64,000 nucleotides of DNA from Oceanobacillus alkalisoli (GCF_021556485.1 NZ_JAKGBW010000004.1:186001-250000); one strand, 5' to 3'; positions 1 through 15,554 are shown, counted from the first letter of the stretch. A program made the numbers and translations. Notes: generated from the letters alone by a model not told the origin.

Positions 1-381
<381 letters not shown>

Positions 382-438
382 CTAATATTGGTAAGAAGCA
401 AGCAGGAAAATCTCATCCTTACTCACTTCTTCCATTTT

Positions 439-4734
<4,296 letters not shown>

Positions 4735-4746
4735 TCACCCCTATCA

Positions 4747-5292
4747 TCATTTGTTTGCTACTGCAATTTTCCGCTCAATCCGGCGTAATTTCCCACTGAC
4801 TGAACCGTCATAAATCGTATTCCCGACACGAATTTTAATGCCGCCTACTAAGGACGGATCAATGATATTCTCAAATTCGAGGGTCGTTTTACCGATTCGT
4901 TCAGCAAAAGATATTTTCAAATTTTGCTTCTCATCAGCGGTCAGTTCGCGGACAGAATAGACAGTTGCAACTTCAATTCCTTTTGCTTCGTTCACTCGTT
5001 TAATGAACGCTTCAACAATGGAGGGAATAAGCAATGTACGATGGCGCTGTACGAGGAGTTTCACCGTATTAACGACATCTGTATGTAAGCCTTTGAAGCT
5101 TGCTGCTACAAGCTGTTCTTTTTGTTCCCCATTCACTCTTGGATGCAATAGGAATGCATTTAATTCTTCATTATTTTGAAAGACGTCACGGACGACTTCT
5201 ACATCATCCATCAATTGGTCCAATATGGACTTTTCTAAAGCTAGTTGAAAAAGAGCATCTGCATAACGCTTGGCTACTACGATTTCACTCAT
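4747..5292 (-). CDS. atpH: ATP synthase F1 delta subunit
   Basis: Delta (OSCP-like) subunit linking the F1 crown to the b-subunit stator (181 aa). It has an N-terminal helical bundle (VAKRYADALFQLALEK) and the C-terminal signature LVGGIKIRVGNTIYDGSVSGKLRRI. The start overlaps the atpF stop by 4 nt; the SD AGGAG lies inside atpF, consistent with translational coupling. Confidence 0.96.
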   Translation of the reverse strand: MSEIVVAKRYADALFQLALEKSILDQLMDDVEVVRDVFQNNEELNAFLLHPRVNGEQKEQLVAASFKGLHTDVVNTVKLLVQRHRTLLIPSIVEAFIKRVNEAKGIEVATVYSVRELTADEKQNLKISFAERIGKTTLEFENIIDPSLVGGIKIRVGNTIYDGSVSGKLRRIERKIAVANK

Positions 5293-5816
5293 CGCTCTTC
5301 TCCTACTTCTTTAATGTAGTCGTTAATGAATTCCGTCTGGTCTTGTTCATTGATTTCTTTTTCAATTACTTTACTTGCCACTAACACAGATAGGGAAGCA
5401 ACCTGTGCTTGAAGCGCTTGAATTGCCTGCTCTTTTTCATTTTGGATATCCGCCTGCGCTTGTTCTTTAATACGCTCGGCTTCCGCGCGAGCAGATTCGA
5501 TGATGTCCTGCTCTTGTCTTACACCGGCAGTTTTCGCATCTTCAATAATCTTCTGTGCTTCCTGTCTTACACTATTAAGCTGGTCGGTGGCGGCTTTTGC
5601 ATCCTTTTCTGCTTCTGCGCGGCTTTTCTCTGCTGCATCGATCTCATTTGCAACATAATTCTCACGCTTTTCCATCATATTCATGAGGGGACCCCATGCG
5701 AATATTCTCAGCAGTACCATCAGGATTAAGAAGAAGATTAAGGTAACTAACATATCTCCAATTCGCAGTCCCCCGACCGATGCTCCTAGAGTCATAAAGT
5801 CAACATATGAATGCAC
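5289..5816 (-). CDS. atpF: ATP synthase Fo b subunit
   Basis: Peripheral stalk b subunit (175 aa with this start). One N-terminal membrane helix (MLVTLIFFLILMVLLRIFAWGPL) is followed by a long charged coiled coil ending VIEKEINEQDQTEFINDYIKEVGEE. I choose GTG at 5816 because AAAGGAG lies 8 nt upstream; the earlier in-frame GTG at 5825 overlaps that SD. The 3' end overlaps atpH by 4 nt. Confidence 0.93.
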   Translation of the reverse strand: MHSYVDFMTLGASVGGLRIGDMLVTLIFFLILMVLLRIFAWGPLMNMMEKRENYVANEIDAAEKSRAEAEKDAKAATDQLNSVRQEAQKIIEDAKTAGVRQEQDIIESARAEAERIKEQAQADIQNEKEQAIQALQAQVASLSVLVASKVIEKEINEQDQTEFINDYIKEVGEER

Positions 5817-5910
5817 TGATTTCACTCCTTTAACGGTATCTAACTCATCTTTTCACTACATAAAGGAATGGCGAAGATTCCAATATCCGATCCCCGCCAT
5901 CATAAACTTA

Positions 5911-6117
<207 letters not shown>

Positions 6118-6161
6118 TTACAATTTCCTCCTTTTTATAGTAAACCTAAATTGTTTTTTAT

Positions 6162-6944
<783 letters not shown>

Positions 6945-7023
6945 TCAAGTTGCGATTGAGCGGATATTTTAAATACCCGCCTTAAAACCTACATATTACA
7001 GCTGCAGGTAGTATGTAGTGCAG

Positions 7024-7407
7024 TTATCTTGATTTTTTGTTAAATACAAAACGAAGCATTCCATCAAGACCGAGTATGACGTACGATAGCATCAAACCAA
7101 TGACTACAGCAATAATATGAAAGTTTTCCTCATAGCGAATTGCGATAAGCACACCTAGTACTGCTGCCGCCATTCTTGAGAACGTTCCCAACCCACCACG
7201 TGCTTCACCTGATTCTGCCACACTATCACCGAGTTGTTTTGTCTTATGCTGGAGCAGCCATAAATTGTAAAAACTGATTGCCCCTCCTAACAGAAGTCCG
7301 TTAAAAACCCGTGTATAGGGAAGAAATCCAACTCCAAGCACTAAAAGTGCCAGTAAATAGAGCATCCATTTACGTTGGCGCGTTATCATACTTTCAAATT
7401 CATTCAT
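7024..7407 (-). CDS. atpI: ATP synthase subunit I
   Basis: Small membrane protein (127 aa, four predicted helices) encoded first in the operon, as in other Bacilli. The family is thought to assist c-ring assembly or Mg2+ handling. The position directly before atpB and the hydrophobic profile support the call. AGGAG is about 12 nt before ATG, so initiation may be weak, in keeping with the low expression often seen for AtpI. Confidence 0.85.
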   Translation of the reverse strand: MNEFESMITRQRKWMLYLLALLVLGVGFLPYTRVFNGLLLGGAISFYNLWLLQHKTKQLGDSVAESGEARGGLGTFSRMAAAVLGVLIAIRYEENFHIIAVVIGLMLSYVILGLDGMLRFVFNKKSR

Positions 7408-7885
7408 TTGTATTCTACGCTCCTACTGTGAAACATGCGCAGGCAGGTAATGAACATTTCCCACTTGCGAGGCGCAGTTCTTCTACCCGATAGCAGAAGG
7501 TGATGTACCTCCAGTTGCCAGAAACTTGCAAGAATCAGCGACCTATACTTATGTACTTGTGAGTTTGTAAAAAGGGCAACAATATCGTTTTCCCTATCTG
7601 TATGTTTTTTAACAAATTCAGACAAATTTTTGAAAAATTAACGAATAATTATCGAAAAATGCCCATACTCACACTAAGTTAGTTTACCTTACTGTAACGG
7701 TCATTGTCAATTAATTTCTGCAATACGAGACATTCATTTTCCATCACGTTTCCAAGGCCTGCCATTTCGGAATAATCCTGCCACACTGCTTTTAATCCCC
7801 TATCATTATAAAGGAAATCCCGCACAACGAATATGACGTTTTTGTGAACATATTTTTAACATTCCAGATGTTCGGTTAATGAATA
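7408..7885. other. Leader/promoter region of the atp operon
   Basis: About 480 nt with no convincing gene. It holds the probable atp promoter (7681-7710) and a ~270 nt leader to atpI. The short open frame 7404-7625 starts at a TTG without an SD. The part from 7711 to 7885 shows nothing I can identify. Confidence 0.6.
7681..7710 (-). promoter_or_regulatory. Probable sigma-A promoter of the atp operon
   Basis: A perfect -35 TTGACA (7705-7710) is separated by 18 nt from TAAACT (7681-7686), upstream of atpI on the correct strand. Confidence 0.55.
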
Positions 7886-7943
7886 GGACGCTGGGGTCGG
7901 AGGCGTTGTCCGCGTGGGACATTGCCTGCGACCCCAGCGTCCC
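7886..7943 (-). terminator. Hairpin of the GGGACA...GGGGTC family after the protease gene
   Basis: Arms at 7886-7905 and 7924-7943 form an almost perfect 20 bp stem (GGACGCTGGGGTCG). It begins 4 nt after the protease stop. It belongs to the stop-proximal repeat family also seen at 15696, 37252, 52738, 55845 and 63845. A T-run is present only on the + strand side, so terminator function on the - strand is inferred. Confidence 0.6.
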
Positions 7944-7947
7944 GTTT

Positions 7948-10095
7948 TCATTCGATATGAAGGGGAATTTCCGTTGTTTCGATTTCTTTGTCATTGTTGA
8001 TGGCAGTGATGATGCCAAGATAGTTTCCTGGTGCTAATTTGTAGCTTGGAATCTCGCCTTCGTTCATTCCGACTGAGGGTTCTTTTAACTCCAGTAAATT
8101 CCCGCGGTACGTTAAAGTGTCCGGGTCATATAAATCAATCGACACGAGTTGCAGTTCTTCAGTCGTATAAAGGGTATAACTGTAAATGTCATCGCTGAAC
8201 GGCTTCAGACTGAATTCAATTCCGGCTATTTTCGGCTGGTCGGCGGATTGGTTCACGAAAAGATATGGTAAATGATAGGTTTTATTTTCTGTTTGTTCCT
8301 TTAATGTAAGGAAATCTTCCTGAATCCCTTCTAGGAGCTTGGGGCTTGTAACCTTTAACGCGACTTTTATTTCCTCTGTTGCATGCGGCTCGATTTTAAA
8401 GGATAAAGGGAGTTTCCATTCCATGCCTTGCTTCCTTTTTGGAACATCAAATGTAAATTGCTGGGTTTCTGATGTGCGGTTTTCCAGTTGGATGGTGAAT
8501 TGCTTTTCTTCCCGGCGATCCGTTATCTTCCCAGCTTCAAGCGTCCCATTTGAAATGATTGTTGGGGCTTCGATTGCTTGATGCGGTTGGATGACGCCAT
8601 GTCCTTGGATAGAAGGTGCCTGAAATTCACCGGTTTCAGTTTGAAGTGGTGTTGCCGTCGTTTCCAAAGCATGATAAATTTTATCTACACTCCAGTCTGG
8701 ATGGGCTTCTTTCAGTAGCGCAACGGCTCCTGCGACATACGGTGCTGCCATACTCGTTCCACTCAAATGCTCATAGCCTCCAGGCACGGTGCTGTTTATT
8801 GCAGCTCCAGGCGCCGCTACATTCGGCTTGATCTGCCAATTAACCGTTGCGGGCCCACGCGAGCTAAAAGGTGCGATTGTCGTATCTAGAGATTCATAAA
8901 CGGTGTCGATATATGTCCCAGTATATTCCGTGAGCCATTCCCCGTCTTCTTGCGTGATTCCGGCAACTGGGATTTTTACTGCCCCGTCTTCATTATCCAA
9001 GCCTCCATGTAGTTCACCAGGCTCGTTATTATAGATTAAAACAGCTGCCGCTCCATTTTCCTGGGCCTTTAATGCAAGATCGCGAAAGGTTATCTCGCTC
9101 CGTTTGAACAGCGCAATTTTCCCGTTAAGATCTGTCCTATTTTCGTCTGCATTAATGAGCTTATAATCTTTTGCAAGCTCCCAGGCCGGGGCGCCCTGCA
9201 TCGCGGTTAAGGAAATCTCCTGCTTTTCTTGTGCATGATAAAGATACGGCATCTCGGTAGGAGCTTGAACCGCTCCGACTGCTAAAGCATTTTTTGCCGT
9301 TGCCGGACTTCCGACAGTCCACGGTGCAGGCCCGCTGTTGCCATTTGCGATGATGACGGGGATACCGAGTTCTACTGCTTTATCAACGGCTAAGCTTGTC
9401 GGATAATCAGGACCGTTCACCTCATTTCCAAGGGAAAGATTGATTACATCCATCTCATCTTTTACCGCTTGTTCCAGAGCAGCAAGCACATGAACAGTCG
9501 AACCAAATCCACCCGGACCAAGTGCGCGGTAAGCATAGAGCGATGCGTCGGGGGCAATGCCTTGCAACTTGCCATTTGCCGCGATAATCCCCGCAACATG
9601 TGTCCCGTGACTCGTCGGCATCCCCTCTCCAGGCATCGTTTCCATCGGATCCTCATCCAAATCAAAGAGATCATAGCCACCTGCAAAATTATCTTTTAAA
9701 TCGGGATGCGTGTAATCAATTCCAGTATCGATGACACCAACTTTGATATTTTTCCCTGTATGAGCATGAGCGGGCACTTCGCCTGCTTGCTGTGTTTGCG
9801 GTTGTCCTGACGAACGGACCGGCTCTGCTTTGTAAGTCTGCACGTCATGAATGCCAGTTATGAACTCAGCTGTGTGCAGACGCTCGAGTTGCTGCGGTTT
9901 TCCTTGTAAGGCAATCCCATTGAAAAGAGTCGAATAAGTCGCGACGACTTCAATAAATGGATGATATTTTTTGATATAGTCCGCGTGCACCTCTGCGTCT
10001 CCTTCCACTTCGATAATGACTGTTTCCAGTTCTTCTGCCTGGACAATGGGGAGAAAGAAGAAGCTTGCGATTAAGAAAAAAATAATCCCTCTCAT
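7948..10095 (-). CDS. Secreted subtilisin-family serine protease (Vpr-like)
   Basis: A 715 aa preproenzyme. Signal peptide MRGIIFFLIASFFFLPIVQA; inhibitor-I9 propeptide (about 25-90); S8 catalytic domain with Asp123 (VIDTGID), His163 (SHGTHVAG) and Ser448 (SGTSMAAP). A PA insert (about 315-400, AAAVLIYNNEPGELHGG) interrupts the catalytic domain, the architecture of B. subtilis Vpr. The C-terminal ~230 residues are beta-rich (Fn3-like). No LPxTG or S-layer motif, so probably freely secreted. ATG at 10095 follows AAAAGGAGCGG; upstream in-frame codons lack an SD. It lies between the atp operon and upp, a place where B. subtilis has no protease. Confidence 0.92.
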   Translation of the reverse strand: MRGIIFFLIASFFFLPIVQAEELETVIIEVEGDAEVHADYIKKYHPFIEVVATYSTLFNGIALQGKPQQLERLHTAEFITGIHDVQTYKAEPVRSSGQPQTQQAGEVPAHAHTGKNIKVGVIDTGIDYTHPDLKDNFAGGYDLFDLDEDPMETMPGEGMPTSHGTHVAGIIAANGKLQGIAPDASLYAYRALGPGGFGSTVHVLAALEQAVKDEMDVINLSLGNEVNGPDYPTSLAVDKAVELGIPVIIANGNSGPAPWTVGSPATAKNALAVGAVQAPTEMPYLYHAQEKQEISLTAMQGAPAWELAKDYKLINADENRTDLNGKIALFKRSEITFRDLALKAQENGAAAVLIYNNEPGELHGGLDNEDGAVKIPVAGITQEDGEWLTEYTGTYIDTVYESLDTTIAPFSSRGPATVNWQIKPNVAAPGAAINSTVPGGYEHLSGTSMAAPYVAGAVALLKEAHPDWSVDKIYHALETTATPLQTETGEFQAPSIQGHGVIQPHQAIEAPTIISNGTLEAGKITDRREEKQFTIQLENRTSETQQFTFDVPKRKQGMEWKLPLSFKIEPHATEEIKVALKVTSPKLLEGIQEDFLTLKEQTENKTYHLPYLFVNQSADQPKIAGIEFSLKPFSDDIYSYTLYTTEELQLVSIDLYDPDTLTYRGNLLELKEPSVGMNEGEIPSYKLAPGNYLGIITAINNDKEIETTEIPLHIE

Positions 10096-10179
10096 GTTGG
10101 CCGCTCCTTTTATTATGATAGGGTTAGTTTTTAATAAAAGTGTAAATATATGTATGTTTTTTTGAGCTGGGAGACGGGA

Positions 10180-10330
10180 GTGGCGGTTATAAAAGACTGG
10201 GTACGGAAGAGGAAGCCGGGTTAAGGTGATAAGAATAATTGTCAACTACCGAGTGGAGTGGAAACGCTCGAGTTCGGGCAATAAGAGGCATTAAAAACGA
10301 CTGGACTCATCATAGCTAGCTAACGATGGC
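10180..10330. repeat. Degenerate 'taaacgacc / gataagag' intergenic repeat
   Basis: Non-coding stretch with short words (gataag, caataagagg, aacgactgg, accgagtgg) spaced as in 21050-21310, 55540-55650 and 63600-63720. It fills the 329 nt gap between the protease and the upp terminator together with the protease SD. Weak similarity; function unknown. Confidence 0.4.
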
Positions 10331-10378
10331 TGTTGATAGCTCCAGCCTCTCCCTCTTCCCCAAACCAAAAACAGCTAA

Positions 10379-10419
10379 AGAAAAAAGTATGCATCCCCTT
10401 TACAAGAGCCTGCATACTT
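10379..10419 (-). terminator. Rho-independent terminator of upp
   Basis: Stem AAGTATGCA/TGCATACTT (10411-10419 with 10385-10393) followed by TTTTTTC on the - strand, just after the upp stop. Confidence 0.85.
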
Positions 10420-10424
10420 CCTGT

Positions 10425-11054
10425 TTACTTCGTACCGAATAAACGGTCACCAGCATCACCAAAGCCTGGTACAATATAGCCGTTCTCATTTAAACCTTCA
10501 TCGATTGCAGCTAGATAAATGTCAACGTCCGGGTGGTCTTCTTTAATAACTTCGACACCTTCTGGGGCACCGATTAAGCACATGAGTTTGATATGTTTCG
10601 CACCGCGTTTTTTAAGTGAATGAATGGCGTCGTTTGCTGAACCGCCTGTTGCAAGCATCGGGTCGATTACGATCAGTTCACGCTCCGAAATATCAGACGG
10701 AAGCTTGATATAATATTCGACCGGCTTTAATGTTTCGGGATCACGGTAAAGTCCAACGTGTCCTACTTTTGCTGCAGGGATTAGTTTACGTACTCCCTCA
10801 ACCATTCCAAGTCCGGCGCGAAGGATTGGAATAAGGCCGATCTTTTTCCCAACAAGTTCTTTTGTTTTCGCAACGGTTACAGGCGTTTCTGTTTCCACGT
10901 CCATTAAAGGAAGATCTCTTGTGATTTCAAATGCCATTAACATGGCAACTTCATCAACTAGTTCACGAAATTCTTTGGTGCCTGTGTTTTTATCACGGAT
11001 TTTCGTTAATTTATGTTGAATTAACGGATGATCTAATACGAATACTCTACTCAA
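10425..11054 (-). CDS. upp: Uracil phosphoribosyltransferase
   Basis: Pyrimidine salvage enzyme converting uracil and PRPP to UMP (209 aa, standard length). The PRPP-binding motif [12 protein letters not shown] and the C-terminal uracil-binding segment [16 protein letters not shown] are intact. The start codon is TTG (11052-11054) with AAAGGAGTG 8 nt upstream. It lies downstream of glyA in the same direction, with its own terminator. Confidence 0.97.
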   Translation of the reverse strand: MSRVFVLDHPLIQHKLTKIRDKNTGTKEFRELVDEVAMLMAFEITRDLPLMDVETETPVTVAKTKELVGKKIGLIPILRAGLGMVEGVRKLIPAAKVGHVGLYRDPETLKPVEYYIKLPSDISERELIVIDPMLATGGSANDAIHSLKKRGAKHIKLMCLIGAPEGVEVIKEDHPDVDIYLAAIDEGLNENGYIVPGFGDAGDRLFGTK

Positions 11055-11193
11055 TTGCAGATCACTCCTTTAAAGTTTTCAAATCTCTAAAAGTATACAG
11101 AAAAACAATCAATTATTCAAGTCGGATTAGGTGATTTCGAGAAAATGTTGAATTAATTTTCAGGACGCAATATTTTCCGGGATATTGATGCAC

Positions 11194-11228
11194 AAAAACC
11201 GAGGAGGGGATCATCCCTTCCTCGGTTG
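11194..11228 (-). terminator. Rho-independent terminator of glyA
   Basis: Stem ACCGAGGAAGGGA / TCCCCTCCTCGGT followed by TTTTTG on the - strand, directly after glyA. Confidence 0.85.
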
Positions 11229-11232
11229 TTTA

Positions 11233-12486
11233 TTAATTCTTATATAACGGAAAACGTGCGTTCAAGCTGAGGACACGCTGTTTTAATTCTTCAAGAACCT
11301 CTTTGTTTTCGTGGTTCTTAAGTGCTGTAACCATAATATCTGCAACTTCTTTGATTTCTTCTTCTTTGAAGCCGCGCGTTGTGACAGCAGCTGTTCCGAT
11401 ACGGACACCGCTCGTGATAAACGGTCCTTCCGTGTCGAATGGAACGGTGTTTTTATTCGTTGTGATTAATACGCTGTCGAGCACTTCTTCTGCATCTTTA
11501 CCTGTGAATCCAAGTGGCTTCACGTCGAGCAGCAAGAGATGGTTATCTGTACCGCCAGAAACGAGACGGACACCTGCTTTTGATAATTCTTCTGCAAAGA
11601 CTGCAGCGTTTTTAACAACTTGTTTGGCGTATCCTTTGAAATCATCGGATAATGCTTCTTTGAATGCAGTAGCTTTTGCTGCAATAACATGCATTAATGG
11701 ACCTCCTTGCATGCCAGGGAATACGGAGCTGTCGATTTTCTTCGCGAATTCTTGTTCACAAAGGATGACACCTCCACGTGGGCCGCGTAACGTTTTATGT
11801 GTTGTCGTCGTTACGAAATGGGCATGCGGTACTGGGTTTGGATGAATACCCGCAGCAACAAGACCAGCGATATGAGCCATGTCAACCATCAAGTAAGCAT
11901 CGACGGCATCCGCGATTTCACGGAATTTCTTGAAATCGATTGTACGGGAATAAGCACTTGCACCGGCCACGATCAGCTTCGGTTTTACTTCTTTTGCTTT
12001 AGCTAAAACAGCGTCATAATCGAGCTGTTCATTTTCTTCATCTACACCATACTCTTCAAAATTATACAATTTCCCGCTGAAGTTAACTGGGCTTCCGTGG
12101 GTGAGGTGACCGCCATGGTTTAAGTTCATTCCAAGCACGGTGTCTCCAGGGTTCAAAATCGCTGAATAAACAGCCATGTTTGCCTGTGCTCCGGAGTGTG
12201 GCTGGACGTTCGCATGATCCGCTCCGAAAAGTTGTTTCACACGGTCACGTGCGAGGTCTTCTGCTACGTCGACATACGTACAACCGCCATAGTAACGTTT
12301 CCCCGGATAACCTTCCGCATATTTATTCGTCAAGACAGATCCCATTGCCTCCATGACTGCTTCTGATACGAAGTTCTCGGAAGCAATGAGTTCGATGTTG
12401 TCTTGTTGACGTTTCTTTTCATCCTCAATTGCTCGATATAATTCCGGATCCGTATGCTCTAATCCGGTTTGCTTCACTTGTTCCAT
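11233..12486 (-). CDS. glyA: Serine hydroxymethyltransferase
   Basis: PLP enzyme interconverting serine and glycine with transfer of a one-carbon unit to tetrahydrofolate (417 aa). The PLP lysine lies in [15 protein letters not shown]; the N-terminal IELIASENF and [10 protein letters not shown] motifs are present. ATG at 12486 follows AGGGGGGA; a longer frame to 12543 includes the SD and is rejected. 56 nt after ywlG, probably co-transcribed. Confidence 0.97.
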   Translation of the reverse strand: MEQVKQTGLEHTDPELYRAIEDEKKRQQDNIELIASENFVSEAVMEAMGSVLTNKYAEGYPGKRYYGGCTYVDVAEDLARDRVKQLFGADHANVQPHSGAQANMAVYSAILNPGDTVLGMNLNHGGHLTHGSPVNFSGKLYNFEEYGVDEENEQLDYDAVLAKAKEVKPKLIVAGASAYSRTIDFKKFREIADAVDAYLMVDMAHIAGLVAAGIHPNPVPHAHFVTTTTHKTLRGPRGGVILCEQEFAKKIDSSVFPGMQGGPLMHVIAAKATAFKEALSDDFKGYAKQVVKNAAVFAEELSKAGVRLVSGGTDNHLLLLDVKPLGFTGKDAEEVLDSVLITTNKNTVPFDTEGPFITSGVRIGTAAVTTRGFKEEEIKEVADIMVTALKNHENKEVLEELKQRVLSLNARFPLYKN

Positions 12487-12542
12487 TGTAGAGTCCCCCC
12501 TGTAAGTTGATAAATATGATGAAAAGGACATATATCCTTCCA

Positions 12543-13109
12543 TTAATTGCTTCGACTGTCTTTATAAACGGCACGCTCACCGCCAATTAATTTCGGTCTC
12601 GTCCGTGCAAGACCAATTCGGGCTTCCCCGATATACTTCTTACTGAAGCGCAAAGGTACAACGACCGGTTTTAAATGCATGGCAATCATCGTTTCACCAA
12701 TATCGAGCCCGGCATGGGCTTTTGCCTTAAGTGATTCAACGACGACTGGGTCATCCATATGTTTATAGGCGAAAGATGCCATCGAGCCGCCAGCTTCCGG
12801 AACAGGTATGACCGTTACCTCATCAAGGGCGAATGCTTTAGCAGCAGCCCGCTCCACAACGAGAGCACGGTTTAAATGTTCACAGCACTGGAAAGCAAGC
12901 TGAATCTTCGTCTCTTGTTTTAAACGGTTCAATTCTCTGAAAATGCGGGCGGCAATATCCTCTGTACCTGCTGTACCGATTTTTTTCCCTGCCACTTCGC
13001 TTGTGGAACAACCGATTACGAAAAGCTCATCTTCCTGCAAATACTCAGTCGCAAGCCATTCATCGACGATTTCGCCTAAATCAGTTTTTACTTGTTCGTT
13101 TAACGTCAT
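12543..13109 (-). CDS. ywlG: UPF0340 family protein YwlG
   Basis: Conserved protein of unknown function (188 aa, TIGR01440/UPF0340 family). Characteristic segments: [30 protein letters not shown] and [12 protein letters not shown]. Conserved Cys/His-rich centre (QCCEHLNR) suggests a ligand or metal site, but no activity is established to my knowledge. ATG at 13109 has AAAGGAGG upstream. It sits between rpiB and glyA as in B. subtilis. Confidence 0.9.
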   Translation of the reverse strand: MTLNEQVKTDLGEIVDEWLATEYLQEDELFVIGCSTSEVAGKKIGTAGTEDIAARIFRELNRLKQETKIQLAFQCCEHLNRALVVERAAAKAFALDEVTVIPVPEAGGSMASFAYKHMDDPVVVESLKAKAHAGLDIGETMIAMHLKPVVVPLRFSKKYIGEARIGLARTRPKLIGGERAVYKDSRSN

Positions 13110-13158
13110 TTTAGGTTCCTCCTTTTTCAGAAAAACAACCATGCTACTACTATACTAC

Positions 13159-13599
13159 TTATTCGCCTTCATAGGAATGGATTTTTTCAATTCTTTTTGC
13201 ATGACGGTTTCCTTGGAATTCGGTTTCGAGCCAAACTTTGGCAATCTCTCTTCCAAGGGATGGACCGATAACACGCTCCCCCATCGCAAGGACATTGGAA
13301 TTATTATGTTCTCTTGTTGCGCGGGCACTGAATACATCATGCACTAAAGCACAGCGAATCCCTTTTACTTTATTCGCAGCAATTGACATGCCGATTCCCG
13401 TCCCACAAATGAAAATTCCGCGGTCAAACTCTCCACTGGCAATTCGTTCTGCTGCTGGCAGCGCATAATCCGGATAATCGACAGAAGTTGTACAGCTTGC
13501 TCCGGCGTCTTCGTATTCAATTCCCATTTCATCCATTAAATCTGCCACTTCACTTCTTAATGTTAGACCTGCATGGTCACCCGTTATTAAAACTTTCAT
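13159..13599 (-). CDS. rpiB: Ribose-5-phosphate isomerase B (RpiB/LacAB family)
   Basis: Pentose-phosphate isomerase (146 aa). The N-terminal GDHAGLTLR and the loop FICGTGIGMSIAANK with the catalytic cysteine are intact; HNNSNVLAMGERVIG is the family C-terminal motif. Orthologous in position to B. subtilis ywlF. 49 nt upstream of ywlG on the same strand. Confidence 0.94.
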   Translation of the reverse strand: MKVLITGDHAGLTLRSEVADLMDEMGIEYEDAGASCTTSVDYPDYALPAAERIASGEFDRGIFICGTGIGMSIAANKVKGIRCALVHDVFSARATREHNNSNVLAMGERVIGPSLGREIAKVWLETEFQGNRHAKRIEKIHSYEGE

Positions 13600-13619
13600 A
13601 TTGTTTCTTCCTTTCTTTT

Positions 13620-14909
13620 TTAAAGTTGGAATTGCCGAATTTGTTTCTTCAGTTGATTTGCATGTTCTTCAATCTCTGCTGCAAGGCGGTCGACATCTTC
13701 AATGCTTGCCACCTGCTCCTGGATTGCTGCGTTCACTTCCTCGGCACCGGCTGAAGTTTCTTCCGCAATCGCTGCCACTTCCTGGGATTCACGGCTCGTA
13801 TCTTGAATTGATTGTAACTGTTTGTCGACAAGCTGGGAAATCGTTTCAATTTCAGTTGCTACTTCCATAACAGAACTGGACATTTCTTCAAACGTCTCGT
13901 TCGTCTGTTCGCCATTTTTCGCTTCGTTATTGGCAAAAACGACATTTTGATTAATATTTTCGACAACATTTTTCACGTCTACTTGAATCGAACCGATAAG
14001 ACCTGAGATTTGCTGAACGGCTCCAGCACTTTGGTCAGCGAGCTTCCGGATTTCCTCTGCAACAACGGCAAAGCCTTGTCCATGTTCTCCAGCCCGCGCT
14101 GCTTCAATGGAGGCATTAAGTGCAAGGAGATTCGTCTGTTCGGCAATTTCACCAACCATCGAGATGATGGTTTCGACTTGAATCGCATTTTCTTTTAAAT
14201 TGTTAACACTCGTTAAGGATACTTGCTGTTCTTTTGCAATCCGGTCGATGCCAGAAATGAGGCTGCTCACAACCCGCTTCGTCGTGTTCAATGTGCCAAG
14301 CATTTGATTGGATTTACCTTTTGACCCACTTGCCCGGTCTTGGACTTTTATAGCAAGGTCAGAGGCGATTTCGACCGATTCCGCTGTATTTTGAATTGCT
14401 ACCGATGAATCTTCCGCACCCTTTGAAATCTCGCTGATCGATGTCCCGATCATCTGGGAATGGGTGTGGGCGGTGGTTGAGGATTCCTTCATTTGTACAA
14501 CCGCTTGATTCGTCTTGTCAAAATTTTCATCAATATTTTGCACGATACTATTTAAATTCGTCAGCATGGCGTTAAATGAGAGGGCCAGGCCGCGGATTTC
14601 GTCATTTGACTTCGGAATTTGCACGGTTTGGTTCAAGTTACCTTCCGCTGCAATTGTTGCTGCTTTTTCCAATTTTTCAATTGGTTTCGTAATGAGGCTC
14701 GCGAAGAAAAAGGCGAGGATTCCCGACCACGTGATTCCAAGTATAAAGGTAATGACGGTGAACCACTCCAGACTGAATGGGATATAATCTTGGAAAAAGT
14801 CATATAGGAAAAAGATAAAAACGAATGAAGTACTGTATGTAATAATCGCTAATGATATCGTAAATAAAACGAGCTTCTTACGGATACTGAATGAATATTT
14901 CCTCTCCAT
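13620..14909 (-). CDS. Methyl-accepting chemotaxis protein without a large extracellular sensor
   Basis: A 429 aa transducer. Two N-terminal membrane helices (about 13-36 and 48-72) are separated by only about 12 residues, so there is no periplasmic-type ligand domain. A HAMP region follows ([22 protein letters not shown]), then the cytoplasmic signalling hairpin [22 protein letters not shown]. It must sense inside the membrane or cytoplasm, or through a partner. It is inserted between rpiB and ywlE, which are adjacent in B. subtilis. Confidence 0.93.
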   Translation of the reverse strand: MERKYSFSIRKKLVLFTISLAIITYSTSFVFIFFLYDFFQDYIPFSLEWFTVITFILGITWSGILAFFFASLITKPIEKLEKAATIAAEGNLNQTVQIPKSNDEIRGLALSFNAMLTNLNSIVQNIDENFDKTNQAVVQMKESSTTAHTHSQMIGTSISEISKGAEDSSVAIQNTAESVEIASDLAIKVQDRASGSKGKSNQMLGTLNTTKRVVSSLISGIDRIAKEQQVSLTSVNNLKENAIQVETIISMVGEIAEQTNLLALNASIEAARAGEHGQGFAVVAEEIRKLADQSAGAVQQISGLIGSIQVDVKNVVENINQNVVFANNEAKNGEQTNETFEEMSSSVMEVATEIETISQLVDKQLQSIQDTSRESQEVAAIAEETSAGAEEVNAAIQEQVASIEDVDRLAAEIEEHANQLKKQIRQFQL

Positions 14910-14915
14910 TTGCCC

Positions 14916-15365
14916 TTACTCCCCCTTGATTGATTCTATTTTTTCAATTAGGCGGTCGATTTGATCTTCTAACTCTGCACGAGTCGATCGGTATGCGTGC
15001 AAGTCACCACCGTATGGGTCGGAAATATCGTAGTCGTGACTTTCTTCATCTGTATATTCTTTCAATGTGTACAACTTCTCTGTAAAATCCGGATATTCCA
15101 TGGTGAGCAGTTGTTTATGCTGGCTCGTCATCGTGAGAACAAGTTCTGCCCATTCGAGCAATTCTTCTGTAGCTGGCTGGGAACGGTGATCAAGTGTAAT
15201 ACCATTCTCCTCAAGCGCTTGATAGGTATGGTCACTAGCAGATGCCCCGTCTGCAGCAAAAACTCCCGCTGATTGGACCTCAACCTGTGGATATCTATCA
15301 CGCAAAATCGCTTCTGCCATCGGACTCCGGCACGTATTCCCTGTACAAACAAATAAAATATTCAT
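14916..15365 (-). CDS. ywlE: Protein-arginine phosphatase (low-Mr phosphatase fold)
   Basis: Removes phosphate from arginine residues tagged by McsB, counteracting the ClpCP degradation mark (149 aa). Active-site loop VCTGNTCRSP: the Thr in CTGNTCR is the residue known in B. subtilis YwlE to select phospho-arginine over phospho-tyrosine. General acid loop ISDPYGGD. Start ATG at 15365 after TTGGGGGTAA. No mcsB/clpC in this window. Confidence 0.92.
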   Translation of the reverse strand: MNILFVCTGNTCRSPMAEAILRDRYPQVEVQSAGVFAADGASASDHTYQALEENGITLDHRSQPATEELLEWAELVLTMTSQHKQLLTMEYPDFTEKLYTLKEYTDEESHDYDISDPYGGDLHAYRSTRAELEDQIDRLIEKIESIKGE

Positions 15366-15384
15366 TTCTTTTACCCCCAAGAAT

Positions 15385-15433
15385 GATAAAGTGAAACTTC
15401 CTTCAGTGAGGGTTCTTTTTCCCTCACTGAAGG
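15385..15433. repeat. GATAAAGTGAAACTTC repeat plus 13 bp hairpin upstream of ywlE
   Basis: GATAAAGTGAAACTTCCTT (15385-15403) recurs at 15614-15632 and, reversed, at 23001-23016. It runs into a perfect inverted repeat CCTTCAGTGAGGG / CCCTCACTGAAGG (15400-15412, 15421-15433) with a T-rich loop. Possible terminator for mntP read-through or repeated element; no T-run follows the stem on the - strand. Confidence 0.45.
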
Positions 15434-15484
15434 TTAGTTGAACGAATCGGGCCGTTACGGGCTGTTGGATCTCCCACTTGGATT

Positions 15485-15554
15485 AATGAATTTCATAATA
15501 CGTATTTAATGCTTCACCATGGAAAAGCCGACTTTGGTAATTATGAAATTCATT
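15485..15554 (+). mobile_element. MITE-like element, short copy (70 bp)
   Basis: Bounded by AATGAATTTCAT and ATGAAATTCATT (12 bp terminal inverted repeats that are near-palindromic themselves). The interior matches the reverse complement of 16485-16600 except that a central 46 bp hairpin is absent. The two copies lie in inverted orientation on either side of mntP, exactly 1000 bp apart. Confidence 0.6.

Noticed and set aside
5289-5292. Possible frameshift at the atpF/atpH overlap
   Set aside because: The 4 nt overlap is the normal coupled arrangement; both proteins are full length.
7404-7625. Open frame overlapping the atpI start (73 codons)
   Set aside because: Starts at a TTG with no SD, no recognisable protein pattern, and covers the atp leader.
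12487-12542. T-box or purine riboswitch before glyA
   Set aside because: The 56 nt gap is too short for either; glyA probably reads from the ywlG transcript.
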